Positions 1 through 8,864 of a DNA stretch of 64,000 nt are shown piece after piece; the first letter of the stretch is position 1; each line of letters opens with the position of its first letter. The translations under genes were made by a program, and so were the position numbers. Where the stretch lies: positions 21,291-85,290 of the forward strand of contig JBFWOQ010000009.1 in NCBI GenBank assembly GCA_050250395.1. The letters run 5' to 3'. The DNA is from JAGPUQ01 sp050250395. GTDB lineage: Bacteria; Pseudomonadota; Gammaproteobacteria; Pseudomonadales; Porticoccaceae. Under the pieces are notes generated by a model. That model saw only the letters and a list, made by a program, of their open reading frames with translations, was not told the origin of the DNA and searched no databases.

Positions 1-121
1 CGGGGTCGAGCGGGTGCTCGAATTGCTGCGCGCCGAGATCGAGCGGGGCATGATTCTGAGCGGCCGGCCGCGCATCGCGGATATCGACGCGAGCCTGATC
101 CGGGGCGGCGGAGCCGGTTGA
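1..121 (+). CDS. FMN-dependent alpha-hydroxy-acid dehydrogenase, C-terminal end (partial)
   Basis: Only the last 39 codons are inside the window, ending in TGA at 119-121. The peptide reads GVERVLELLRAEIERGM followed by SGRPRIADID, the typical C-terminal helix of the FMN-dependent lactate/glycolate/mandelate oxidase-dehydrogenase family, which oxidises 2-hydroxy acids to 2-oxo acids. The active-site Arg/His segment lies upstream of the window, so the substrate cannot be guessed. The gene converges on the minus-strand operon that ends 21 bases downstream. Confidence 0.75.
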   Translation, partial: GVERVLELLRAEIERGMILSGRPRIADIDASLIRGGGAG

Positions 122-142
122 CTCCGCCGCCCAATAGCGCGA

Positions 143-853
143 CTAGGCCGCCAGATGACTGGCCAGAAAAGTCTTCAGCTCGCCCCAGGCATCCTTGGCT
201 GATGCCTCGTCGTAAGAGGCCCGGTGGTTGCAGAAGAAGCCGTGATCGGCATTCGCATAGCGCTTGATGCGGTAGTCCTTGCCCAGTTCCTTGAGCTTGG
301 CATCCACCGCCTGCACCTGATCCAGCGGAATGAAGCCGTCCTTGTCGGCGAAGAACAACAGCATGGGCGCCTTGATCGCGCTCGCCTGCCCCAGGTGATT
401 GGCGATGCCGCCACCATAGAACGGCGCGGCGGCCGCTACCTGATCGGGCAGCGCGGCAGCGGTGAGGAAGGTCAGCCGCCCGCCCATGCAGAAGCCGGTG
501 ACGCCGACCTTGTGGGCGCGCACCTTGCCGCTCTGCTCCAGGAAGGCAAAGGCCGCTTGCATGTCCTCGATGAATTTTTTGTCGTCCACTTTCTGCATCA
601 GACCGATGGCCTTGGGCAGCTCGTCGTAGCCGGTCTTGTTGTCGGGCAACTGGCGGTAGTAGAGATCGGGCGCCAGTACCGCGTAGCCCTCGCCCGCCAG
701 CCGCTCGGAAACCTCTTCGATGTGTTTGACCAGCCCGAAGGCTTCCATCAGCACGATCACGCCGGGGAACGGCCCGGGGCCCGCGGGCAGCATCCAGTGC
801 GCCGGCATGGTGCCGTCCGCGGTTTTGATGTCGACCATGGCTTTCTGAATCAT
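143..853 (-). CDS. dienelactone hydrolase family protein
   Basis: A 236-residue alpha/beta hydrolase. The nucleophile elbow GFCMGG carries a cysteine, as in carboxymethylenebutenolidase, and is followed by an ADKDGF aspartate segment and an ADHGFF histidine segment, so the Cys-Asp-His triad is complete. Family members hydrolyse dienelactones in chlorocatechol breakdown, but many paralogues have unknown ester or lactone substrates. The reading frame stays open to 1231, but I start at the ATG at 853 because AGGAGG sits 7 bases upstream and the fold begins there. It is the last gene of the minus-strand acyl-CoA dehydrogenase operon, which suggests a role in the same catabolic route. The product is cytoplasmic, with no signal peptide. 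Confidence 0.9.
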   Translation of the reverse strand: MIQKAMVDIKTADGTMPAHWMLPAGPGPFPGVIVLMEAFGLVKHIEEVSERLAGEGYAVLAPDLYYRQLPDNKTGYDELPKAIGLMQKVDDKKFIEDMQAAFAFLEQSGKVRAHKVGVTGFCMGGRLTFLTAAALPDQVAAAAPFYGGGIANHLGQASAIKAPMLLFFADKDGFIPLDQVQAVDAKLKELGKDYRIKRYANADHGFFCNHRASYDEASAKDAWGELKTFLASHLAA

Positions 854-939
854 CTGAACCTCCTGATGCGGTTGTTCCGTGGGTTTGCTGTCGGTCCTGC
901 CGATTGTAGCCAAGTTCCGCGCTCCGGCAGCAACAGCCC

Positions 940-1203
940 TCAGAAGTAGCGCAGAACCAGCCAGCCGATGGCGGCGATGCAGGCGAGAATCCCCGGCACG
1001 GCAATCCGTGTGACGGTCTGCTGGCGCCGCAACGCCAGCCGCTGCAGGACGATGGATTCCGCGACCGCGTTGCGCGAGCGCTCGACCTGCTCTGCCAGCA
1101 GGCTGCGCTGGGCGGTGAGCAGCGCCACCATCTCGCGCTGGGTGGCCGCGATCCCGCGCACTGCGCTCAGCGGTTCCGACTCGGCTTCCGGTGATGTCGC
1201 CAT
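940..1203 (-). CDS. small single-pass membrane protein, function unknown
   Basis: An 87-residue protein. Residues about 20-62 form a charged, probably amphipathic helix rich in Gln, Arg and Leu. Residues about 66-86 form one C-terminal transmembrane segment ending in WLVLRYF. I start at the ATG at 1203, preceded by GGGGAGAG, rather than at the open frame reaching 1302, which would overlap the neighbour. It follows the isomerase-like membrane protein by 2 bases, so the two are probably cotranscribed. I do not recognise a family. A tail-anchored accessory or scaffold protein is possible. Confidence 0.65.
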   Translation of the reverse strand: MATSPEAESEPLSAVRGIAATQREMVALLTAQRSLLAEQVERSRNAVAESIVLQRLALRRQQTVTRIAVPGILACIAAIGWLVLRYF

Positions 1204-1205
1204 GG

Positions 1206-1691
1206 CTATCTCTCCCCGGTCGGGTCCGCATTGAGCGGCCGCGCGCGCCTCAGCAGCCCCCAGAGGGTAAGCCCCAGCGCCAGCAGGATGGTCACGCCGC
1301 ACAGTTGCAGCAGGCCCGTCACCGCCCAGTGATCGGGGCCGGCGGGGGCGGGAAACTTCGCCGCGGTGGTGGGCATCAGCACCGATGCATACCCGAGCAG
1401 CCCGCCGACCAGACCGGCCGCGCCATTGCTCCAGGTCCCGACCTGCAAGAGCGCAAACCAGGCTTTGAGCGCGGTGGCGCGCAGGTGGAGTTCCGGCACC
1501 AGGAAGCCGAACGCGACCATGAGGATGCCATTGACGGTGAACTCGATATGGGCCATCAGGATGCCGCGAAACCAGGGCACCGCGGCGGGCGGGATCAGGC
1601 CGACGAGACAGCCGAGAGTGATTTGCGCCACCCCCAGTATCAGGGTCCAGCGGCGCAGGGTGAGACGCAATTTTGTTATGTCATTGTTCAT
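1206..1691 (-). CDS. hydroxylaminobenzene mutase / styrene oxide isomerase-like membrane protein
   Basis: A 161-residue protein with four predicted membrane helices (about 15-38, 43-65, 75-100 and 120-145). The segments AHIEFTVNGILMVAFGF and VGTWSNGAAGLVGG resemble the AHxxxxxNG and GWSN blocks of styrene oxide isomerase and hydroxylaminobenzene mutase, which isomerise epoxides or arylhydroxylamines in the inner membrane. A GGAGCG ribosome site precedes the ATG. It lies downstream of four acyl-CoA dehydrogenases and upstream of a dienelactone-hydrolase-family gene. The family call rests on motif resemblance only, and the substrate is unknown. Confidence 0.6.
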   Translation of the reverse strand: MNNDITKLRLTLRRWTLILGVAQITLGCLVGLIPPAAVPWFRGILMAHIEFTVNGILMVAFGFLVPELHLRATALKAWFALLQVGTWSNGAAGLVGGLLGYASVLMPTTAAKFPAPAGPDHWAVTGLLQLCGVTILLALGLTLWGLLRRARPLNADPTGER

Positions 1692-1817
1692 CGGGGCGCT
1701 CCGAAGATCGATTCAGACGGCGCCCTTATCGTACCGGGTTTCGGTGACTCATTCGTCGCCGGGGCGGGCGACGGGAAAACGGTTGTACTTCCGCTTCCGC
1801 CGCCATCCCCCGCCGAC

Positions 1818-2981
1818 TCAATACGAGCGCGGCAGCCCCATCACATGCTCGGCGATGTAGTTCAACACCATCTCGCTGTTGAGCGGCGCGGTGCGCAGCA
1901 GGCGCGCCATGGGATACATGTCGAAAATGCCGTACTCCTTGGTGAAGCCGTTGCCGCCAAAACATTGCAGCGAGGCGTCGATAGCGTGGATCGCCGCTTC
2001 GGCGGCGGCATACTTGGCCATGTTGGATTCGGCGCCACAAGGCAGGCGCCGATCGAACAGCCAGGCCGCCTTGCGCGTCATCAGCGAGGCCAGCTCGATC
2101 TCGGTCTTGCCCTTGGCAAGCGGATGCTGCAACGCCTGGTAGGCGCCGATAGGGCCGTTGAACACCACCCGCTCGTTGGCGTAGGCGACCGCCTTTTCGA
2201 GGGCGTACCGACCCATGCCGGTACAGACCGACGCGAGAATGATGCGCTCGGGATTGAGCGACTCGAACAGGATCTCGAAGCCCTTGCCCACTTCGCCCAG
2301 GATATCTTCCGGTCCGATGTCGACGTCATCGAAGAACACCTGGTATTGCACTTCCGGCATCTGAATGCTGACGTCGATGGGGTGCACCTCGACGCCCTTG
2401 GCCTTGGTGTCGACGATGACGATAGTGAAGCCGTCGGTCTTTTTCTTGACCTCGGTGTGCGCCACGTTGCGGGTCACCACCAGCATGTAATCGGATTCCT
2501 TGGCATCGGTGATGAAGGTCTTGCGGCCGTTCAGCTTGAAACGACCGTTGCCCGCGTCCTTGATCATGGTGGTCGCACGCATGGTATTGGTGCCGGCATC
2601 GGGCTCGGTGATCGCGAAACAAAACCGGATATCGCCCTTGCAGCCCGCGGGCAGATATTTCTGCTTCTGTTGCTCGGTGCCGTGATCGCCGATGGGCGAG
2701 AGCGACATGGTGGCGCCCACCACCAGACTCAGCAGCGGAATGCCGACGTTGGACAGGCCTTCCTGAAACAGCACCATTTCCAGCATGCCGAGCCCGGCGC
2801 CGCCGTGGGCCTCGGGCACCATGATGCCGACGAAACCATCCGCCGCCACCTGCTGGTACATCTCGGTGGGAAAGCGCTTGTGCTCGGCGCAATCGACCCA
2901 GTAGGCGCGGTCGAACTGCTTGACCAGGCTTTGGCCGTACTCGTGAATCATTTTCTGTTCTTCGGACAGTGCAAAATCCAT
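1818..2981 (-). CDS. acyl-CoA dehydrogenase family protein, copy 1 of 4
   Basis: A 387-residue flavoprotein that would abstract the alpha proton of an acyl-CoA thioester and pass hydride to FAD. The FAD-contact motif CFAITEPDAGTN lies at residues 121-132 and CFGGNGF at 340-346. The usual C-terminal catalytic Glu (YEGT in medium-chain enzymes) is missing: this region reads TAPLNSEMV. A Glu in LNPERI at residue 245 aligns with the alternative catalytic position used by isovaleryl- and long-chain enzymes, so I infer it is the base. ATG 2981 is chosen over the longer frame because GGAG precedes it and all four paralogues begin MDF or MNF at the same point. It is the last dehydrogenase of the operon, 40 bases after copy 2. 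The substrate is unknown. Confidence 0.93.
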   Translation of the reverse strand: MDFALSEEQKMIHEYGQSLVKQFDRAYWVDCAEHKRFPTEMYQQVAADGFVGIMVPEAHGGAGLGMLEMVLFQEGLSNVGIPLLSLVVGATMSLSPIGDHGTEQQKQKYLPAGCKGDIRFCFAITEPDAGTNTMRATTMIKDAGNGRFKLNGRKTFITDAKESDYMLVVTRNVAHTEVKKKTDGFTIVIVDTKAKGVEVHPIDVSIQMPEVQYQVFFDDVDIGPEDILGEVGKGFEILFESLNPERIILASVCTGMGRYALEKAVAYANERVVFNGPIGAYQALQHPLAKGKTEIELASLMTRKAAWLFDRRLPCGAESNMAKYAAAEAAIHAIDASLQCFGGNGFTKEYGIFDMYPMARLLRTAPLNSEMVLNYIAEHVMGLPRSY

Positions 2982-3021
2982 GACAACTCCGATTGCGCAA
3001 ATGGTTGGGTAACGCGCCCGA

Positions 3022-4185
3022 TCAGTAGGAGCGGGGTAGTCCCATGACGTGTTCGCCGATGTAGTTGAGCACCATCTCGCTGTTGAGCGGTGCGGTCTTG
3101 AACAGCCGTGCCAGCGGATAGATATCGAAAATGCCGTATTCCTTGGTGAAGCCGTTGCCGCCGAAACATTGCAGGGAGGCATCCACCGCGTGGATGGACG
3201 CTTCCGCGGCCGCGTACTTGGCCATGTTGGCTTCCGGGCCACAGGGCTGCTTCCGGTCGAACAGCCAGGCCGCCTTGCGGGTCATCAGCGACGCCAGTTC
3301 AATCTCGGTCTTGGCTTTGGCGAGCGGATGCTGGAGCGCCTGGTAGGCACCGATGGGACCATTGAACACCACGCGCTCGCTGGCGTAGGTCACCGCTTTG
3401 TCCATGGCAAAACGGCCCAGACCGCAACCGATGGCACCGACCAGGATGCGCTCGGGGTTGAGGCACTCAAACAGAATGTCGAACCCCTTGCCCACCTCGC
3501 CGAGCACGTGCTCCGGGCCCAGATCGACGTCGTCGAAGAACACCTGGTATTGCACCTCGGGCAGCGGCACGCTGACCGGGATCGGGTGCATCTCCACGCC
3601 CTCGGCCTTGGTGTCGACGATGAACAAGGTGAAGCCGTCGGTCTTGCGCTGGACCTCGGTGTGCGGCGTGGTGCGGGTCACCACCAGGGCGTAGTCCGAT
3701 TCCTTGCCGTCGGTGATGAAGGTCTTGCGGCCGTTGAGCCGGAAGCGGCCGTTAGGCTGGGACTTGGCGATGGTACTGGCGCGGATGGTGTTGGTGCCGG
3801 CATCCGGTTCAGTGATGGCGAAACAGAATCGGATATCGCCGCGACAGGCCGCCGGCAGGTATTTTTGCTTTTGCTCCTCGGTGCCGTGGGTGCCGATGGG
3901 GCCCAGCGACATGGTGGCACCGATCACCAGGCTGAGCAGCGGAATGCCCTGGTTGGAGAGGCCCTCCATGAACAGCTCCATCTCCAGCATGCCCAACCCG
4001 GCGCCGCCGTACTGCTCGGGCACCATGGTGCCGACGAAGCCGTCGGCCGCAATCTGCCTGTACATGGCTTCGGGAAAGGCGCGCCGCTCGGCGTGCTCCA
4101 TCCAGTAGGCACGGTCGTAAGTCTTCGCGAGACTCGCGCCGTACTCGTAGATCATCGTCTGCTCTTGGCTCAGTACAAAATCCAT
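3022..4185 (-). CDS. acyl-CoA dehydrogenase family protein, copy 2 of 4
   Basis: A 387-residue paralogue that aligns without gaps to copy 1. The same landmarks are at the same positions: CFAITEPDAGTN 121-132, LNPERI with the presumed base Glu245, CFGGNGF 340-346 and an identical ending GLPRSY. It is the copy closest to copy 1, differing mainly in the N-terminal helices and at residues 133-145. A strong GGAGG lies 8 bases before the ATG. The gap to copy 3 is 24 bases, so cotranscription is very likely. An electron-transfer flavoprotein partner would be needed, but none is encoded in the window. Confidence 0.93.
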   Translation of the reverse strand: MDFVLSQEQTMIYEYGASLAKTYDRAYWMEHAERRAFPEAMYRQIAADGFVGTMVPEQYGGAGLGMLEMELFMEGLSNQGIPLLSLVIGATMSLGPIGTHGTEEQKQKYLPAACRGDIRFCFAITEPDAGTNTIRASTIAKSQPNGRFRLNGRKTFITDGKESDYALVVTRTTPHTEVQRKTDGFTLFIVDTKAEGVEMHPIPVSVPLPEVQYQVFFDDVDLGPEHVLGEVGKGFDILFECLNPERILVGAIGCGLGRFAMDKAVTYASERVVFNGPIGAYQALQHPLAKAKTEIELASLMTRKAAWLFDRKQPCGPEANMAKYAAAEASIHAVDASLQCFGGNGFTKEYGIFDIYPLARLFKTAPLNSEMVLNYIGEHVMGLPRSY

Positions 4186-4209
4186 TCGGTCCTCCGGTAG
4201 TAACCGCGT

Positions 4210-5373
4210 TCAATAGGAACGCGGCAGGCCCATCACATGTTCGGCGATGTAGTTGTGGATCATTTCGTTGTTGAAGGGAATGGTGCGCATCAAGCGCGCG
4301 ACGGGAAACAGATCGAAAATACCGTATTCCTTGGTGAAGCCATTGCCCCCGAAGCACTGAAGCGACGCATCGACGGCCTTGATGCAGGCCTCCGAACCGG
4401 CGAGCTTGGCCATGTTCGCCTCGGGTCCACAGGGCTGGCCCTGATCGAACAGCCAGGCCGCCTTGTAGGTCATCAGCGCGGCGAGTTCGATCTCGGTCTT
4501 GGCTTTCGCGAGCGGATGCTGCAACGCCTGATAGGCACCGATGGGACCCTTGAACACGACGCGCTCGTTGGCGTATTCCACCGCTCGCCCCAGGGCGTAA
4601 CGCCCGAGCCCGGCGCAGATCGCGCCCACCAGGATGCGCTCGGGATTCAGCGTGTGGAACAGGATGTCGAAACCGCGATCGACCTCGCCCAGCACCTGGT
4701 CCGGCGTCAGCTGCACGTCGTCGAAGAAAATCTGGTATTGCGTCTCGGGAATTTTCACGCTGACCGGGATCGGGTGCATCTCGATGCCGGGCGCCTTGGT
4801 GTCCACGATGAACAGCGTGAAGCCGTCGGTCTTGCGCTTCACCTCGGCGAGCGGCGTGGTGCGGGTCACCAGCACCATGTAATCGGAGTCCTGCGCGTCG
4901 GTGATGTACACCTTGCGGCCGGTGAGCTTGAAACTGCCGTCCGGCCGCGGCTTGGCGATGGTGGAAATGCGCATCGAGTTGGTGCCGGCGTCGGGCTCGG
5001 TGATGGCGAAACAAAAGCGCGTGTCGCCGGCACAGGCGGGCGGCAGGTATTTTTTCTTCTGCGCCTCGGTGCCGAAGCTCGCGATCAGGCTGAGGCCCAT
5101 GGTGGCGCCCACCACCAGACTCAGCAGCGGCATGCCCTGCTCCGCCAGACTTTCGTTGAACAGCGCCATCTCGGTCATGCCGAGTCCGGCGCCGCCGTAG
5201 GCTTCAGGCACCATGACACCGACGAAGCCGTCCTGCGCGACCTTTTTATACATCCGGTCCGGAAAGCGGCCCGTTTCGGCGCACTCCACCCAGTAATCGC
5301 GCCCGATATCGGCGGCCAGACTGCGGCCGTATTCGAAAATCATTTTCTGCTCGTCGGAAAGTATGAAATCCAT
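4210..5373 (-). CDS. acyl-CoA dehydrogenase family protein, copy 3 of 4
   Basis: A 387-residue member of the same tandem family, with CFAITEPDAGTN, LNPERI and FGGNGF retained in register. It is the most divergent copy in the N-terminal domain (starting MDFILSDEQKMIFEYG) and at the C-terminal pocket, where the others have TAPxN and this one has TIPFN. That pocket lies near the acyl chain in solved structures, so a different acyl specificity is plausible but inferred. The ATG is preceded by GGAG. The 27-base gap from copy 4 supports one transcript. Confidence 0.93.
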   Translation of the reverse strand: MDFILSDEQKMIFEYGRSLAADIGRDYWVECAETGRFPDRMYKKVAQDGFVGVMVPEAYGGAGLGMTEMALFNESLAEQGMPLLSLVVGATMGLSLIASFGTEAQKKKYLPPACAGDTRFCFAITEPDAGTNSMRISTIAKPRPDGSFKLTGRKVYITDAQDSDYMVLVTRTTPLAEVKRKTDGFTLFIVDTKAPGIEMHPIPVSVKIPETQYQIFFDDVQLTPDQVLGEVDRGFDILFHTLNPERILVGAICAGLGRYALGRAVEYANERVVFKGPIGAYQALQHPLAKAKTEIELAALMTYKAAWLFDQGQPCGPEANMAKLAGSEACIKAVDASLQCFGGNGFTKEYGIFDLFPVARLMRTIPFNNEMIHNYIAEHVMGLPRSY

Positions 5374-5400
5374 GATGCCGTCTCCGGTGCTGGTGGGCGA

Positions 5401-6564
5401 TCAATAAGATCGCGGCAGACCGAGCACATGCTCGGCAATGTAGTTCAGGATCATCTCGTTATTGACGGGCGCGGTCTTGGTGAGACGCACCAACGGGTAC
5501 AGATCGAATATGCCGTATTCCTGCGTGAAGCCGTTGCCGCCGAAACACTGCAAGGACGCATCCACCGCATTGACGCCCGCCTGGGAGGCCGCGAGCTTGG
5601 CCATGTTGGCCTCGGCGCCGCAGGGCAGGCCTTGATCGAACAGCCAGGCGGCCTTGCGCGCCATCAGCGAGGCCAGCTCGATTTCGGTCCTGGCCTTGGC
5701 AAGCGGATGCTGCAACGCCTGATAGGCGCCGATGGGGCCGTTGAACACCGTGCGTTCGCAGGCGTAGGCGACAGCTTTTTCGAGTGCATAACGGCCCACG
5801 CCGGAACAGATGGCGCCCCCCAGGATGCGCTCGGGATTGAGGGATTCGAACAGGATATTGAAGCCCTTACCGACTTCGCCCAGGACGTCCTCGGGGCCGA
5901 GATCGACGTCGTCGAAGAACACCTGGTACTGCACTTCCGGCAGCGGCACGCTCACCGGGATCGGGTGCATTTCAATGCCCCTGGCCTTGAGGTCCACCAG
6001 AAACAGCGTGAAACCGTCGGTCTTGCGTTTGACTTCGGTGTGGGCGGTGGTGCGCGCCACCACCAGCGCAAAATCGGACTCGCCGGCGTCGGTGATATAG
6101 GTCTTGCGACCGGAGAGACTGAATCGCCCATCGGCCTTGGGTTTGGCCAGGGTCGAAATACGGATGGTGTTGGTGCCGGCGTCCGGTTCGGTGATGGCGA
6201 AACAGAAACGGAGCTCGCCCTTGCAGGCGGCGGGCAGAAACCGTTGCTTTTGCGCCTCGGTGCCATGCTCGGCGAGTGGCCCCATGGACATGGTGGCGCC
6301 GATCACCAGGCTCAGGAGCGGAATGCCCTGGTTGGCCAGGCCTTCCTGAAACAGCAGCATCTCGGTCATGCCGAGTCCGGAGCCACCGTATTCTTCCGGC
6401 ACCATGGTGCCGAGAAAGCCGTCGGCGGCAATCTGCCGGTACATGGCTTCGGGAAAGCGGTGGGCGCGCGCGTGTTCCATCCAGTAGGCGCGATCATAGG
6501 TTCTGGCGAGCTCCGCGCCATAGCCGTAAATCATTTTCTGCTCTTCGGAAATATCGAAATTCAT
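5401..6564 (-). CDS. acyl-CoA dehydrogenase family protein, copy 4 of 4 (first in operon)
   Basis: A 387-residue paralogue starting MNFDISEEQKMIYGYG. It is promoter-proximal, with GGAGG before its ATG. It carries the FAD motif at 121-132, the LNPERIL segment with Glu245 and the CFGGNGF block. The region between this gene and the divergent end of the transporter gene at 6749 (about 180 bases) should hold the operon promoter, but I could not pick convincing -35 and -10 boxes. Possible roles are breakdown of a branched, alicyclic or aromatic-derived acyl-CoA, judging from the isomerase-like and hydrolase genes at the operon end. Confidence 0.93.
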   Translation of the reverse strand: MNFDISEEQKMIYGYGAELARTYDRAYWMEHARAHRFPEAMYRQIAADGFLGTMVPEEYGGSGLGMTEMLLFQEGLANQGIPLLSLVIGATMSMGPLAEHGTEAQKQRFLPAACKGELRFCFAITEPDAGTNTIRISTLAKPKADGRFSLSGRKTYITDAGESDFALVVARTTAHTEVKRKTDGFTLFLVDLKARGIEMHPIPVSVPLPEVQYQVFFDDVDLGPEDVLGEVGKGFNILFESLNPERILGGAICSGVGRYALEKAVAYACERTVFNGPIGAYQALQHPLAKARTEIELASLMARKAAWLFDQGLPCGAEANMAKLAASQAGVNAVDASLQCFGGNGFTQEYGIFDLYPLVRLTKTAPVNNEMILNYIAEHVLGLPRSY

Positions 6565-6748
6565 GACGGATTCCTCCGGAAAGCCATTGCTTGGGAACCC
6601 GTCCGGGGCAGAAAGTCGGGCGGGGTGCCAACCTTAGAAGCCGGCGCGCGGGCGGACAATGGCGATGCCTGACTCCAAAGTCACGCTTGCGCAGAAGTCA
6701 CGCCCACGCACGCGACGCTTGCCGCGAGCACGCGCGCCATCGCTGCGC

Positions 6749-7534
6749 TCAGCCCACGAGACCCTTCAACACCACACCCGCGCCATAGGCCAGCACCGCC
6801 GCGACCCCGCCGATGCCGAGGGTTTCGCCCCCGGACAACAGCCAGGATTGATTGACGAAGCGGCCCTTGAGCGCACCCACCCAGAAAAAAGCGACGCTTG
6901 TCAGCACCGAACTCCAGAGAAAGGGATTCGGGATCGCCTCCATCCCGCACCACTGACGCTGTCCGCACCAGTTGAGGAGATAGGGCAGCAGCGGAACCAG
7001 CCCGACCAGCACGAACGCCCAGAAGGTCGCCAGACCGGCGCGGGTCGCGTCGTGCCCGCCCAGGGTCATGCCGTGTTCTTCCTGGAGCATCACGTCGACC
7101 CAGCGTTCCTTGTCGCTGGTGAGCACGCCCACCACCCCATCCAGCAACGGGCCTTCGAAGCCCTTGCGCGCATAGATCTGCCGGACTTCTTCGCGCTCGC
7201 CCTCGGGCCACTTGTTGATCTCGTCCAGCTCGCGCCGTCGGGCCTGATCGCGATACTGGTTTTCGGCGCGCGTACCCAAAAAATTGCTGACCGCCATGCT
7301 GAACCCGTCCGCCAGCAGATTAGCAAAGCCCATGATGATGATGATTCCCGGCGCCAGACCCGCACCCGCAACGCCCGCCACCACGGCAAAAGTGGTCACC
7401 GCGCCGTCGATGGCGCCGTAGACAAAATCCTTCAGATAAACGGACTCGGGTCCGTTTTCGAGACGGGCCGCAATCTTCTCGGGGGCATGCTGGTGCTGGT
7501 ATGCCTCGCGACTTTCCGGACGTGTACTGGCCAT
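6749..7534 (-). CDS. VIT1/CCC1 family iron/manganese transporter
   Basis: A 261-residue membrane protein of the vacuolar iron transporter (DUF125) family. The first helix carries VYGAIDGAVTTFAVVAGVAG, the family signature, followed by a helix with MGFANLLADGFSM. A cytosolic loop (about 92-155) is rich in Glu and Asp, like the metal-binding domain of plant VIT1. The last two or three helices follow after residue 170. Relatives move Fe2+ or Mn2+ out of the cytosol. It sits 91 bases downstream of ccmI in the same direction, and a link between haem-protein maturation and iron handling is only suggestive. Confidence 0.88.
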   Translation of the reverse strand: MASTRPESREAYQHQHAPEKIAARLENGPESVYLKDFVYGAIDGAVTTFAVVAGVAGAGLAPGIIIIMGFANLLADGFSMAVSNFLGTRAENQYRDQARRRELDEINKWPEGEREEVRQIYARKGFEGPLLDGVVGVLTSDKERWVDVMLQEEHGMTLGGHDATRAGLATFWAFVLVGLVPLLPYLLNWCGQRQWCGMEAIPNPFLWSSVLTSVAFFWVGALKGRFVNQSWLLSGGETLGIGGVAAVLAYGAGVVLKGLVG

Positions 7535-7625
7535 GGGCAGCTCGTGAGTGGACGGCGGGGGCGCCGGATTTTACCGGATTGCGGCACCGGTCAGGGCGCC
7601 GGATTTCCTGGCGAGCGTCGGGGAC

Positions 7626-8864
7626 TCAGGGCTGCGGGGATGGGACCGAATCCGGCGCTGGCGTCGCGGCCGCGTCGACCACCCGGTCGATCGCGAGCTC
7701 GGCGGCGATCACTGCGGAACTGCGCGCGAAGGGTCCCGCGCGCCCTTCGATATCGCCCGGACTGGGCGTTGGCGTGCCACCCAGGGCCACCCGCGCCACC
7801 ACCTCGATCTGGCCGATGGACGACAGCGGACGCGCCGGCATCAGCGCCGTGCCGTCGTCGAACTCCAGCGTGACCGGCAGCTCCCCAAACCGCAACCGCC
7901 GCGCCGCCACCGGCATGGGCGGCCCCTGCCACTCGCGCACAAACACGAATACCGGGGTTTCCGGCGCAATGCCGGCGGCGTCGACACCTGGACCCAGCGT
8001 CACCGCAACCCGCACCAATGGAGGCGGCGGCGCTTCGCCCAGCCGGGCGCGCGCGGCGGCGATGGCGCCACGCACGGCATCCGCTTCGGCGCTGGCGGGC
8101 GCCGCGGCGATGAGGGCGTTCCAGGCAGCGATAGCGCCCTGGTAATCGCCGGCCTGAAACGCGCCGATGCCGCGCAGTCCCAGGGCCATGGCATTGCCGG
8201 GATCCTGTACCAACACCTGCTCGGCTTCGGTACGCACGCTATCGGTAATTTTGTTACCCGCCGCTAAAAACAGCGCCTGCGCGTATTCGGCCCGTACCTG
8301 AGTGGCATCGGGTTCGCGCTTCAATAGTTCCCGGTATGCCGTGAGCGCGTCATCCAGATGACCGGCTTCCAACTCCAGCCGGGCCAGAAAAAGTCGGTAG
8401 TAGGTGTTGTCCGGACGCTGTACCAGCCGTACCCTGAGGTGTGTCGCCAGCTCCGACGACGACGTGCCACTGTCCTGTGCCAGCAGCGCGCGCAGCGCCA
8501 GATCCGGCGCCGCTCCGAGCCGCGCATAGCCCGCCACCGCGAGACCGATCACCACCGCACCGGACAGCGCCAGCAGCCAGGCGCCACCACTGCGCGGCGG
8601 GGCCGCGTTGGCATTGCCATCGCCTTCCGCATCGGCGACCAGCAACAGTTCCGCTTCCGCCAATAGTTCCCGGTGACGCGCGGCGTCGATCTCGCCCCGT
8701 TCTTGCTGTTCGTCGAGCTCCTGTCGCCGCGCACGAAAGGCCGCGACGTTGTTCGCGGTCTCCGGCTTCGTCCCAGGCGGTCGCGGGGCGCGTCGCCACA
8801 AGGGCAAGGCGACGAACAGCAGCGCCACGACGAGCAGGCCACCGAACCCCAGCCAGCTCGTCAA
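7626..8864 (-). CDS. ccmI: cytochrome c biogenesis protein CcmI (CcmH C-terminal-type TPR protein)
   Basis: A 412-residue protein with an N-terminal membrane helix (about 5-24), a cytoplasmic loop, a second helix at about 95-115 and then periplasmic TPR repeats (about 150-270). CcmI holds apocytochrome c for the haem-ligating CcmF/CcmH complex. The C-terminal part (280-412) is the apocytochrome-binding extension seen in longer CcmI proteins. It is the last gene of the ccm operon and overlaps ccmH by 4 bases (ATGA), indicating translational coupling. Confidence 0.9.
   Translation of the reverse strand: MTSWLGFGGLLVVALLFVALPLWRRAPRPPGTKPETANNVAAFRARRQELDEQQERGEIDAARHRELLAEAELLLVADAEGDGNANAAPPRSGGAWLLALSGAVVIGLAVAGYARLGAAPDLALRALLAQDSGTSSSELATHLRVRLVQRPDNTYYRLFLARLELEAGHLDDALTAYRELLKREPDATQVRAEYAQALFLAAGNKITDSVRTEAEQVLVQDPGNAMALGLRGIGAFQAGDYQGAIAAWNALIAAAPASAEADAVRGAIAAARARLGEAPPPPLVRVAVTLGPGVDAAGIAPETPVFVFVREWQGPPMPVAARRLRFGELPVTLEFDDGTALMPARPLSSIGQIEVVARVALGGTPTPSPGDIEGRAGPFARSSAVIAAELAIDRVVDAAATPAPDSVPSPQP

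Noticed and set aside
854..1231. N-terminal extension of the dienelactone-hydrolase-family protein
   Set aside because: The extension is Arg/Ala/Gly-rich shadow sequence overlapping the small membrane protein gene; AGGAGG directly precedes the internal ATG at 853.
1191..3047. A 618-codon open frame on the plus strand
   Set aside because: It is antisense to the isomerase-like gene and dehydrogenase copy 1, with His/Gly/Asp-rich composition typical of shadow frames.
4237..6672. An 811-codon open frame on the plus strand
   Set aside because: It runs antisense through two dehydrogenase genes and exists because of GC-rich third positions. It has no recognisable domain and lacks a ribosome site.
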